Shown here piece by piece: positions 1-6,158 of a stretch of 11,000 nt of DNA. Each line of letters starts with the position of its first letter. Positions within the stretch are counted from its first letter, which is position 1. Origin of the DNA: Bacteroidales bacterium (GTDB lineage Bacteria; Bacteroidota; Bacteroidia; Bacteroidales; P3). The DNA lies in the NCBI GenBank assembly GCA_017647065.1, contig JAGCLI010000223.1, positions 1 through 11,000 on the forward strand, in the 5' to 3' direction. Both the position numbers and the translations under genes were made by a program. A model generated the notes under the pieces. It had not been told where the DNA came from. It did no database searches and saw nothing but the letters and a program-made list of their open reading frames with translations.

Positions 1-96
1 ATATTTTTTTAATTCTTTGTTTTTGTCGCACGAAACAGCGATTAAAAAAATTAAAACAAAGAAAAAAATCTTGCTTATCTTATTCATATCTTTCAT
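1..96 (-). CDS. Putative lipoprotein, N-terminal fragment (runs off left edge)
   Basis: Reading leftward from an ATG at 96-94, the minus strand stays open for 32 codons to the window edge. It encodes a lysine-containing N-terminus, a hydrophobic core (about residues 10-21, rich in F, I, L and V) and then A-V-S-C with Cys23 at the expected lipidation position, followed by the charged stretch DKNKE. This is the layout of a type II (lipoprotein) signal peptide, so the product is probably a membrane-anchored lipoprotein. The start lies 4 bp after the aroC stop, which implies co-transcription with aroC. A second in-frame ATG at 87-85 would also work. The functional domain is outside the window, so no function can be given. 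The open frame, signal peptide and lipobox are seen directly; the lipoprotein call is inference. Confidence 0.72.
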   Translation of the reverse strand, partial: MKDMNKISKIFFFVLIFLIAVSCDKNKELKKY

Positions 97-100
97 TATT

Positions 101-1090
101 TTATTTCGCTCGTTTAATAAAGTCTGCTATTGTAAGGGCTGCCATAGCTTCTACTACAACTCTTGCTCTAAATAATTGACAGCAATCATGTCTGCCTTTG
201 TTTTCTATTTCGGAAATTTCGCCTTGTGGATTTATTGCTCTTATTTTACCGATTGATGCAATAGGTTTAAATCCTACGCTAAAAACTACTTGCATGCCGT
301 TTGAGATTCCTCCTTGCAGGCCTCCACTGTGATTGGTTTGTGTCGTAAAGTCTTGATTCCAATGATCTATGTCTTGACTGCCAAGGCGTTTGCAAGATTC
401 TAATCCATCTCCTATTTCAAAACTTTTGGCAGATGGAATACTTATCATTGCTTGTGCAAGAGTTGCTGAAAGTTTATCAAAAATCGGTTCTCCTAATCCT
501 TTTGGCACGTTGTTTATTGTGCATTTTATTACACCACCTAAACTATCACCTTTTTCTTTTGCTTCTTTTAGTGCTTCTTCTGCTTGATTGCGTTGAGTTA
601 AGTAGTTAAATTGTCCAATATGTATTATTTCTGAGTTTATTTCTATTCCATAAGAAGAAAGAAATTGCTTTGCGAAACTACCACCTACACCTCTGCAAAC
701 AGTTTCTCTTGCGGAGGCTCTCCCTCCTCCTGAAGAAGAGTTTATACCATACTTAGAAAAATAAGTGTAATCAGCATGTGAGGGGCGGAAAAGAGTTTTT
801 AGTTTATCGTAATCTTGTTTTTTTATGTTTTTGTTTTCAATTAAAAAGGTGATTGGAGTACCCAAAGAAATATTGTTTTCAATTCCAGAAAGAAAGACTA
901 CTTTGTCTTCTTCTATTCTTGGGGTTGAATATGTTGAGGAGGATTTTCTTCTTTCTAATTCACTCTCCAATAAAGCGTAATCTATTTTCTGATTTGCAGG
1001 AAAGCCTTCTATTATCCCCCCAAGGCAAGTGCTATGACTTTCTCCAAAAGTTGTTAATCGAAAACTTTTTCCAAAGGTGTTATTACTCAT
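101..1090 (-). CDS. aroC: Chorismate synthase (divergent)
   Basis: Chorismate synthase converts 5-enolpyruvylshikimate-3-phosphate to chorismate with reduced FMN. It is the last shared step before aromatic amino acids and other chorismate products, and is cytosolic. The 329-residue protein shows the family blocks in order: FGESHS at 15-20, RPSHADYTY at 102-110, GGGRASARET at 121-130, SGGLQGGISNG at 255-265 and GRHDCC at 299-304 followed by VVVEAMAAL. The conserved histidines (His19, His105), Ser126, Arg128 and the Asp302 of the RHD motif are kept. Three positions depart from the usual family text: GESHG reads GESHS, RHDPC reads RHDCC, and the following PRA reads FRA. The protein is also somewhat short for a family usually near 350-360 residues. 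The ATG at 1090 directly precedes the conserved N-terminal NTFGKSFRLTTFGES block, supporting this start. The identity is secure; full activity is likely but not certain. Confidence 0.95.
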   Translation of the reverse strand: MSNNTFGKSFRLTTFGESHSTCLGGIIEGFPANQKIDYALLESELERRKSSSTYSTPRIEEDKVVFLSGIENNISLGTPITFLIENKNIKKQDYDKLKTLFRPSHADYTYFSKYGINSSSGGGRASARETVCRGVGGSFAKQFLSSYGIEINSEIIHIGQFNYLTQRNQAEEALKEAKEKGDSLGGVIKCTINNVPKGLGEPIFDKLSATLAQAMISIPSAKSFEIGDGLESCKRLGSQDIDHWNQDFTTQTNHSGGLQGGISNGMQVVFSVGFKPIASIGKIRAINPQGEISEIENKGRHDCCQLFRARVVVEAMAALTIADFIKRAK

Positions 1091-1119
1091 TATTTGTAAT
1101 TTTATTCTTGTTTCGAGTG

Positions 1120-1127
1120 CAAAGTTA
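1120..1127 (-). promoter_or_regulatory. Predicted -7 element for aroC
   Basis: On the minus strand this reads TAACTTTG, an exact match to the Bacteroidota -7 consensus TAnnTTTG, 29 bp upstream of the aroC start. A clear -33 TTTG is not visible; T-rich stretches stand in its place. The call rests on the -7 match and position only. Confidence 0.45.
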
Positions 1128-1192
1128 TCGATAAATACGTAGAATAAAAGAATAAAACAGCGTTTTTTTTTCTTTAAATGGAATAAACTTAG

Positions 1193-1200
1193 TAAATTTG
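1193..1200 (+). promoter_or_regulatory. Predicted -7 element for korAB
   Basis: The sequence TAAATTTG matches the Bacteroidota -7 consensus TAnnTTTG and lies 47 bp before the korA ATG. A pyrimidine-rich stretch (1163-1175) occupies the -33 region but is not a good consensus match. Transcription would begin near 1206, leaving an A-rich, purine-dominated leader of about 40 nt, a common arrangement before highly expressed genes in this phylum. Confidence 0.45.
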
Positions 1201-1247
1201 CAGATTATTTAGTGAAAATATAGAAAAATAAAATAAAACTCAAAGTA

Positions 1248-3086
1248 ATGACAGCAAAAGAAGTTATTAAAAGAGAAGACGTTGTAATCAAATTCGTTGG
1301 TGATTCCGGCGATGGAATGCAACTTACAGGTACACTATTCTCTGACACTTCTGCTTTGGACGGTAATGACATTGCCACATTCCCTGACTATCCAGCAGAA
1401 ATCAGAGCTCCACATAATACAGTGGCTGGTGTATCAGGCTTTCAAGTTCATATAGGAAAGAAAATCTATAGTTCAGGGGATAAAGCTGATGTTTTAGTAG
1501 CAATGAACCCTGCTTCATTGAAAGCAAACTTAAAATGGGCTAAAATTGGTGGTATAATAATCGTAGATGCGGACACTTTTGAAGACGAAGCAATTGAAAA
1601 AGCTGGTTATTCTTCAAACCCACTTGAAGATGATTCTCTTTCAAATTACAGATTAATAAAAGCACCTATCACAAGTTTCACAATGGAAACTGTGAAAGAT
1701 ATTTTTGCGGATAGAAAGTCTGCATTGAAATGTAGAAATATGTTCGCCTTAGGTATGATTTTCTTCATATTTGGAAAAGGATTAGAACATACAGATTCTT
1801 ATTTGGAAAAGAAATTTGCTAAAAAACCAGAATTGGTTCAAGCAAACAAAGCAGTGGTAAGAGCAGGTTACAACTTCTGTGAAAATACTGACATCTTGGA
1901 AAGTCAAGTGATGGTTGAACAAGCTCAAATGCCAAAAGGAAAGTACAGAAACATAACAGGAAACATTGCAACTGCTTGGGGATTGCTTGCAGCAGCAGAA
2001 AAAGCAGGTCTTCCTTTATTCTTAGGTTCTTATCCTATCACTCCTGCAACTGATATTTTAATAGAATTAGCAAAACACAAATCATTAGGAGCAAGAGTAT
2101 TCCAAGCAGAAGACGAAATCGCAGGTATTTGTTCTGCAATCGGAGCTTCATTCGCAGGAGCTATGGCTTGTACTTCAACTTCTGGCCCAGGATTGTCTTT
2201 AAAGAGCGAAGCAATCGGATTAGCCGTTATGACAGAATTGCCACTTGTTATTGTAGATGTTCAAAGAGGAGGTCCTTCAACAGGATTGCCTACAAAAACA
2301 GAACAATCTGACCTTACACAAGCATTATTTGGAAGAAACGGAGAAGCACCTTGTATAGTAGTTGCAGCATCTTCATCAGCTAATTGTTTCTACTGGGCTT
2401 TTGAAGCAGCACGTTTATCATTGGAAACAATGACTCCAACAATTCTTTTGACAGATGGTTACCTTGGAAACGGATCTCAACTTTTCAGAATACCAAAAAT
2501 GGCAGATCTTCCAAAAATCAACCCACCTTTTGCAACACCTAATAATCCTAATTACGCTCCTTATAATAGAGATCCAGAAACTCTTGTAAGACAATGGGCA
2601 TTACCAGGAATGGACGGATTGCGTCATAGAATTGGTGGATTGGAAAAACTTTCAGGAAAAGGAAGTGTTTCAACCGATAGTGCTAACCACGAACAAATGG
2701 TTAAATTCAGAAAAGAAAAAGTTGAAAGAGTAGCAAATCGTATCCCTAATCAAGAAGTTGAAGGAGCAGAATCAGCAGATTTATTAGTTGTTGGTTGGGG
2801 AGGAACAGAAGGAGCTTTACGTTGTGCAGTTCAAGAATTGCAAGCAGAAGGAAAAAGCATTGCATTTACTCAATTTAACTACATAATGCCTCTTCCAAAG
2901 AACACAGAAGAAATGTTGAAGAGATATAAAAAGGTTGTGGTTTGTGAATTAAACATGGGACAATTTGTAAATTATTTGAGAATGAACTTCCAAGGAATGA
3001 TGTTCCATCAATATAATAAAGTACAAGGCCTACCTTTTGAAGTAAGTGAATTAAAAGAAGTGTTTAATCAAATTTTAGGAGAATAA
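1248..3086 (+). CDS. korA: 2-oxoglutarate:ferredoxin oxidoreductase-type subunit alpha (gamma-alpha fusion)
   Basis: This is the alpha subunit of a 2-oxoacid:ferredoxin oxidoreductase, most likely acting on 2-oxoglutarate: 2-oxoglutarate + CoA + oxidised ferredoxin gives succinyl-CoA + CO2 + reduced ferredoxin. At 612 residues it has the fused architecture usual for KorA. A gamma domain comes first (about 10-200, opening with IKFVGDSGDGMQ at 14-25). The pyrimidine/TPP-binding domain follows, with YPITPATDI at 262-270, the QAEDEIAG acidic block at 287-294 and VQRGGPSTGLPTKTEQ at 338-353. The C-terminal transketolase-like domain spans about 505-612 (LLVVGWGGTEGA at 512-523, GQFVNYLR at 571-578). 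The ATG at 1248 is the first possible start in frame near the promoter and gives the full gamma domain. The gene is followed 3 bp later by korB. Substrate is inferred from family resemblance; a related 2-oxoacid cannot be excluded. Confidence 0.93.
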   Translation: MTAKEVIKREDVVIKFVGDSGDGMQLTGTLFSDTSALDGNDIATFPDYPAEIRAPHNTVAGVSGFQVHIGKKIYSSGDKADVLVAMNPASLKANLKWAKIGGIIIVDADTFEDEAIEKAGYSSNPLEDDSLSNYRLIKAPITSFTMETVKDIFADRKSALKCRNMFALGMIFFIFGKGLEHTDSYLEKKFAKKPELVQANKAVVRAGYNFCENTDILESQVMVEQAQMPKGKYRNITGNIATAWGLLAAAEKAGLPLFLGSYPITPATDILIELAKHKSLGARVFQAEDEIAGICSAIGASFAGAMACTSTSGPGLSLKSEAIGLAVMTELPLVIVDVQRGGPSTGLPTKTEQSDLTQALFGRNGEAPCIVVAASSSANCFYWAFEAARLSLETMTPTILLTDGYLGNGSQLFRIPKMADLPKINPPFATPNNPNYAPYNRDPETLVRQWALPGMDGLRHRIGGLEKLSGKGSVSTDSANHEQMVKFRKEKVERVANRIPNQEVEGAESADLLVVGWGGTEGALRCAVQELQAEGKSIAFTQFNYIMPLPKNTEEMLKRYKKVVVCELNMGQFVNYLRMNFQGMMFHQYNKVQGLPFEVSELKEVFNQILGE

Positions 3087-3089
3087 GAA

Positions 3090-4115
3090 ATGGCTATAGA
3101 ACATTCAGCTGTCGAATTAACAAAAGCGGATTTCGCCAGTGATCAAATGGTAAAATGGTGCCCAGGTTGTGGAGACCACGGAATATTAGCATCAGTTTTA
3201 AATGTATTTCCTAAAATAGGATATAAAAAAGAAAGTTTCTGCATGGTATCGGGTATAGGTTGTTCAAGCCGTTTCCCTTACTATGTAAACACATACGGAT
3301 TTCACTCTATCCACGGTAGAGCAGCAGCAATAGCAACAGGAGTTAAAATTGCAAATCCAAAACTTTCTGTTTGGATTAACTCAGGAGACGGAGATGCAAC
3401 TGCAATCGGAGGAAACCATTTCATACACTTTGTTAGAAGAAATATGGACGTTAATTACATATTATTTAACAATCGTATATATGGTTTAACCAAAGGACAA
3501 TATTCTCCAACTACAAAACAAGGACAAATAACTAAAACTTCACCTTTCGGAGTTATTGATTATCCTTTCAATCCTGGTGAATTAGTAATTGGAGCAAGAG
3601 GAACATTCTTTGCAAGAGCGATAGATAACCAACCAGCTCAACTTCAAAAAGTTTGTATGCACATGGCAGAACACGATGGTGCAGCTGTTGTTGAAGTATT
3701 GCAAAATTGCGTAATCTTTAACGATGGAGCACACAAAGAAGTTACCGATAAAGAAGTTAGAGACGATCGTCAATTGTGGTTAGAACATGGAAAACCAATG
3801 ATTTTTGGTAAAAACAAAGACAAAGGTATCGTTTTAAGAGGTACAACCCTTGAAGTAGTAACAATAGGCGAAAACGGAATAACTGAAAACGATATTTTAG
3901 TTCACGATGAGACTACCGAAAACACAGGAATCCACATGATGCTTGCTCAAATGCGTCCTCCACAATTCCCAATGGCCTTCGGAGTAATCAGAGCCTATAA
4001 ACAACCAACATATAACCAACTATTCGAAAAACAAATGATAGAAGCACAAGAAAATGCTAAAATAAAATGTGTAGATGATTTGTTGAATAGTGGTGAAACT
4101 TGGGAAGTAGAATAG
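3090..4115 (+). CDS. korB: 2-oxoglutarate:ferredoxin oxidoreductase-type subunit beta
   Basis: KorB carries thiamine diphosphate and a [4Fe-4S] cluster and passes electrons to ferredoxin, completing the enzyme with KorA. The 341-residue protein shows KWCPGCGDHGI at 22-32, SGIGCSSRFPYY at 54-65, the TPP/Mg signature SGDGDATAIGGNH at 98-110 and NNRIYGLTKGQ at 127-137. Four cysteines sit where this family binds its cluster: Cys24, Cys27, Cys58 and Cys207 (in LQNCVIF). The start is only 3 bp after the korA stop, with AGGAG just upstream that could serve as a ribosome binding site, so the two subunits are clearly translated from one mRNA. There is no ferredoxin-like delta subunit gene next to the pair, so the electron acceptor is encoded elsewhere. 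A terminator follows at 4147. Confidence 0.95.
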   Translation: MAIEHSAVELTKADFASDQMVKWCPGCGDHGILASVLNVFPKIGYKKESFCMVSGIGCSSRFPYYVNTYGFHSIHGRAAAIATGVKIANPKLSVWINSGDGDATAIGGNHFIHFVRRNMDVNYILFNNRIYGLTKGQYSPTTKQGQITKTSPFGVIDYPFNPGELVIGARGTFFARAIDNQPAQLQKVCMHMAEHDGAAVVEVLQNCVIFNDGAHKEVTDKEVRDDRQLWLEHGKPMIFGKNKDKGIVLRGTTLEVVTIGENGITENDILVHDETTENTGIHMMLAQMRPPQFPMAFGVIRAYKQPTYNQLFEKQMIEAQENAKIKCVDDLLNSGETWEVE

Positions 4116-4146
4116 TTTGAGCGTTTTTTGCTTAAGCCCACGAGTG

Positions 4147-4180
4147 CATGCAGGTTTTTAAAGCCTGCATGTTTTTTTTA
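4147..4180 (+). terminator. Intrinsic terminator of korAB
   Basis: A perfect 8-bp stem, CATGCAGG (4147-4154) with CCTGCATG (4164-4171), can extend inward through weaker G-U and A-U pairs to a tiny loop. It is followed at once by a run of eight T (4172-4179). It lies 31 bp beyond the korB stop. The T-tract is on the plus strand, so it terminates korAB rather than the convergent gene. Confidence 0.9.
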
Positions 4181-4199
4181 TTTATAGAATTTACAATCT

Positions 4200-4215
4200 T
4201 GAAAAGCTATTTTCA
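4200..4215. repeat. Short perfect inverted repeat
   Basis: TGAAAA (4200-4205) and TTTTCA (4210-4215) form a perfect 6-bp inverted repeat around a GCTA loop. It sits between the korB terminator and the 21-bp palindrome array. There is no T-tract, and the stem is AT-rich, so it may be incidental. Confidence 0.35.
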
Positions 4216-4219
4216 TTTA

Positions 4220-4282
4220 ATTATCTCAGCAAGATAATTCATTATCATCAAGAGATAATCCATTATCACAGCGTGATAATAA
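4220..4282. repeat. Three tandem 21-bp units with palindromic ATTATC-N7-GATAAT cores
   Basis: Three units start at 4220, 4241 and 4262, exactly 21 bp apart. In each, the arms ATTATC and GATAAT are invariant and separated by 7 nt, while the loops differ: TCAGCAA, ATCAAGA and ACAGCGT. In the third the stem gains one more pair (A...T). Two-base linkers (TC, CC, AA) separate the cores. The array lies in the intergenic space between two convergent 3' ends, korB and the small minus-strand protein, so it is not in a promoter position for either. It could act on mRNA 3' ends, bind a protein, or be an expandable minisatellite; its function is unknown. Confidence 0.85.
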
Positions 4283-4296
4283 TCAAAAATCAAGAT

Positions 4297-4728
4297 TTAA
4301 TCTTCCCAAAATGTCGTTTCAATAGTTTTATCAAAACTTATCGTGTAGCCAAATTTTGCAAAAATATTAGCAATCTGCTCTTGTTCATTAGGAGAAATAG
4401 GTTTTTCAGCATTTTTTCTACGGTAAAATTCCGCTTGACCAAAGAGTTCGATTAACTCAATCCTTATTTTCTTTGCATCACTCACAAGAATATTTTCAAA
4501 AGCACCTTTCATACCGTATGCAATGCTAACATTATCGCTACAAACAAAGTATTTACAAGACATTCCTTCAAATTTAAAATGATTAATTACCTGAAAAACC
4601 TCTGCTGAATCTTTGATTTGCTCAATTGCAATATGCCTTAAACACTTTTGTGCAAGCAAACATTTATCATTAAAACACAATTTATAACCCTTAGGCATTG
4701 AGGAAAAATCAATATTCTTAATATCCAT
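4297..4728 (-). CDS. DUF6078-like small cysteine-containing protein
   Basis: This 143-residue protein has no signal peptide or membrane segment and is probably cytosolic. The N-terminal part carries cysteines spaced CFNDKC...KC (Cys18, Cys23, Cys29), with another pair at Cys58 and Cys63. A metal site is therefore possible but not proven. The order of blocks resembles the DUF6078 family of Bacteroidales: a PKGYKLCFNDKC opening, CLR at 29-31, CKYF at 58-61, AYG at 70-72, FYRRKN at 101-106 and a Glu/Gln-rich helix at about 112-122. That assignment is from memory of the family pattern; no molecular function is known to me. It is transcribed divergently from the Nudix regulator, sharing a 193-bp intergenic region with it. 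The ATG at 4728 is preceded by a good promoter match at 4763-4794. Confidence 0.75.
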   Translation of the reverse strand: MDIKNIDFSSMPKGYKLCFNDKCLLAQKCLRHIAIEQIKDSAEVFQVINHFKFEGMSCKYFVCSDNVSIAYGMKGAFENILVSDAKKIRIELIELFGQAEFYRRKNAEKPISPNEQEQIANIFAKFGYTISFDKTIETTFWED

Positions 4729-4762
4729 ATCGTTAAACGTTTTAAAAAATATTTAATTCCCT

Positions 4763-4794
4763 CAAAATTACGAAAAAAAACCACAATAACAAAA
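4763..4794 (-). promoter_or_regulatory. Predicted Bacteroidota promoter for the DUF6078-like gene
   Basis: On the minus strand the -33 element TTTTG (4794-4790) and the -7 element TAATTTTG (4770-4763, matching TAnnTTTG) are separated by 19 bp, the normal spacing for the primary sigma factor of this phylum. The -7 box lies about 35 bp upstream of the ATG at 4728. Confidence 0.55.
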
Positions 4795-4843
4795 AAAACA
4801 AATAGGCTTTTTTATTCTGTTTTTAAGAGATAGTTTAATAAAA

Positions 4844-4862
4844 CTGCGTAAAAATTACACAA
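4844..4862. promoter_or_regulatory. Predicted operator, distal 19-bp palindrome
   Basis: CTGCGTAAAAATTACACAA is an imperfect 19-bp palindrome: six of nine half-site positions are symmetric. It resembles the proximal site at 4896-4914, sharing the TGCGT left half and the AATTA centre. It lies just upstream of the predicted -33 region of the Nudix operon. Its centre (4853) is 52 bp, about five helical turns, from that of the proximal site, so bound proteins would face the same side of the DNA. Confidence 0.5.
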
Positions 4863-4867
4863 AATAG

Positions 4868-4898
4868 TTGTTTTGCTCAATTATTCTTTATATCTTTG
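4868..4898 (+). promoter_or_regulatory. Predicted promoter of the Nudix/macrodomain-like operon
   Basis: The -7 element TATCTTTG (4891-4898) matches TAnnTTTG exactly. A TTG at 4868-4870 lies 20 bp upstream and can act as the -33 element; a TTTTG at 4871-4875 is an alternative with shorter spacing. The start of transcription would fall near 4904, inside the proximal palindrome, leaving a leader of only about 18 nt. Confidence 0.6.
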
Positions 4899-4914
4899 CG
4901 TCAAATTAACGCAA
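4896..4914. promoter_or_regulatory. Predicted operator, proximal 19-bp palindrome
   Basis: TTGCGTCAAATTAACGCAA is a near-perfect palindrome: eight of nine half-site positions are symmetric, with outer arms TTGCGT and ACGCAA. It overlaps the last bases of the -7 element and the expected transcription start, and ends 7 bp before the ATG. A protein bound here would block initiation. The obvious candidate is the Nudix/winged-helix protein encoded just downstream, since NrtR-type regulators commonly bind palindromes near their own promoters. The palindrome and its position are seen; the binding partner is inferred. Confidence 0.6.
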
Positions 4915-4921
4915 TAAAGAT

Positions 4922-5614
4922 ATGGAAGAAAAGAATTATTGTTACAAATACCCACATCCTGCCGTTACTTCTGATTGTGTGATTTTCGGATTTGATGGTG
5001 TAGCAATTAAAGTGCTGTTAATTCAGCGAGGAATTGAGCCTTACAAAGACAAATGGGCTTTTCCTGGTGGATTTATGCAGATTGATGAAACTGTAGAAGA
5101 GTGTGCAAAACGTGAATTGGAGGAAGAAACAGGTTTAAAAACAACTTCAGTGGAGCAATTCTACACTTTCTCTGACGTAAATCGTGATCCACGCGAGCGA
5201 GTAATTACCGTAGCTCATTATGCTTTAGTTCGTTTAGAAGAAGTAAAAGGTGGAGATGACGCAATGTCGGCTCAATGGTTTGCAATGAACGAAATCCCGA
5301 GTCTTGCCTTTGATCACGACAGGATTTTGCGTATAGCAGTTAATCGTTTGAAAGAAAGAATTTGTTTTGAACCTATTGGATTTGAGTTATTGCCTGAAAT
5401 CTTTACAATGAGTGCTTTACAAAATCTCTACGAAGCTATATTGGAAATGAAATTTGACCGAAGGAATTTCTACAATAAAATGCTTAAACTCGGTATTCTT
5501 TCGGAAGCAGAGGAGCGTCCAAAAAATGCTTCTCGCCGTACACCTATTAAGTATCGCTTTAATGCAAAAAAATATGCAGAATTAAAACAAAAAGGATTTA
5601 GATTAGAATTTTAA
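4922..5614 (+). CDS. NrtR-like transcriptional regulator with intact Nudix domain
   Basis: The 230-residue protein has two parts. Residues about 10-140 form a Nudix hydrolase domain. Its box at 50-72 fits the consensus GX5EX7REUXEEXGU exactly (Gly50, Glu56, Arg64-Glu65, Glu68-Glu69, Gly71), so metal-binding and catalytic residues are present. Residues about 150-230 match the winged-helix domain of the NrtR family, including FTMSALQNLYEAIL at 161-174 and the recognition-type segment DRRNFYNKMLKLGIL at 179-193. Family members sense ADP-ribose or related molecules and repress NAD-metabolism genes. A Bacteroides branch (AraR) instead regulates arabinose use and has lost the catalytic box; the intact box here argues against that branch. 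The ATG at 4922 follows the promoter and operator directly, and the next gene starts 13 bp downstream. Effector and regulated genes are inferred. Confidence 0.85.
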   Translation: MEEKNYCYKYPHPAVTSDCVIFGFDGVAIKVLLIQRGIEPYKDKWAFPGGFMQIDETVEECAKRELEEETGLKTTSVEQFYTFSDVNRDPRERVITVAHYALVRLEEVKGGDDAMSAQWFAMNEIPSLAFDHDRILRIAVNRLKERICFEPIGFELLPEIFTMSALQNLYEAILEMKFDRRNFYNKMLKLGILSEAEERPKNASRRTPIKYRFNAKKYAELKQKGFRLEF

Positions 5615-5627
5615 AAAAATTTAACTT

Positions 5628-6023
5628 ATGTATAATAGAAAATTTACTCCAAACAAGATTGCAAGTCTTGAAGATAATGAAATATTTGTGTTTGGTAGCA
5701 ATCTAAATGGTCTTCACGGAGGAGGGGCTGCTCGTGTTGCTTATCAGAAATTTGGAGCCCAATGGGGAAAAGGCGTTGGTATGCAAGGAAAGTCTTATGG
5801 CATTCCAACAATGCACGGAGGTGTTGATGTGATTAAGCCTTACGTTGATGAATTCATTGAATTTGCTTTATCAAATAAAGAATACACTTTTTTAGTAACA
5901 AGAATTGGTTGCGGAATTGCAGGCTTTAAAGCCGACGAAATCGCACCTTTATTCGCTAAGGCAATAGATTTAGAAAACGTTTTATTACCTAAGGATTTTG
6001 TTGCAGTGATTGAGAATCGCTAA
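5628..6023 (+). CDS. Small macrodomain-like protein (A1S_2505-type), possibly ADP-ribose related
   Basis: This 131-residue protein has no signal peptide or membrane segment. Its conserved blocks are NEIFVFGSNLNGLHGGGAA at 17-35 and LVTRIGCGIAGFKADEIAP at 89-107. They resemble the family annotated as A1S_2505 phage non-structural protein, found in phages and many bacterial chromosomes. The glycine-rich first block (a beta strand, then a loop with GGGAA) and the second strand ending in IGCGIAG recall the two ADP-ribose-binding loops of macrodomains, so a macro-type fold is plausible. It lies 13 bp after the Nudix regulator gene with no promoter between, and is almost certainly co-transcribed. 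Partnership with a Nudix-type sensor strengthens the idea that it binds or processes an ADP-ribose derivative, but no activity is shown. No neighbouring phage gene is seen. Confidence 0.7.
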   Translation: MYNRKFTPNKIASLEDNEIFVFGSNLNGLHGGGAARVAYQKFGAQWGKGVGMQGKSYGIPTMHGGVDVIKPYVDEFIEFALSNKEYTFLVTRIGCGIAGFKADEIAPLFAKAIDLENVLLPKDFVAVIENR

Positions 6024-6088
6024 ACTATTTATTGCAAGATTTTTTCGCTATTTAGAATGCGTATTTATTGAATGCTTTTATCAGATAT

Positions 6089-6158
6089 ATTCCTTGGGGT
6101 AGGTGGTTTAGAGAAAACATTCCCTCTTGTGTTGAAAAGACTTCTTGCCCTAAGGAAT
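6089..6158. repeat. Imperfect inverted repeat between convergent operons
   Basis: ATTCCTTGGGGTA (6089-6101) and TGCCCTAAGGAAT (6146-6158) pair in 11 of 13 positions around a 44-nt loop. They sit in the 189-bp space between the plus-strand macrodomain-like gene and the minus-strand lolA. Neither side has a clear T-tract, so it is not a textbook terminator. It might end transcription from both sides or be the stem of a small RNA. No convincing gene is seen in the 6024-6212 spacer. Confidence 0.35.

Noticed and set aside
13..63. Perfect 11-bp inverted repeat with a nested TCGC/GCGA hairpin, resembling a terminator or attenuator after aroC
   Set aside because: The same bases encode the signal peptide of the edge lipoprotein on the minus strand, and no T-tract follows the stem on either strand; poly-T and poly-A coding for Phe and Lys explains the symmetry.
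4220..4282. CRISPR array
   Set aside because: The units are only 21 bp with 7-nt variable parts, too short for repeat-spacer structure, and no cas gene is nearby.
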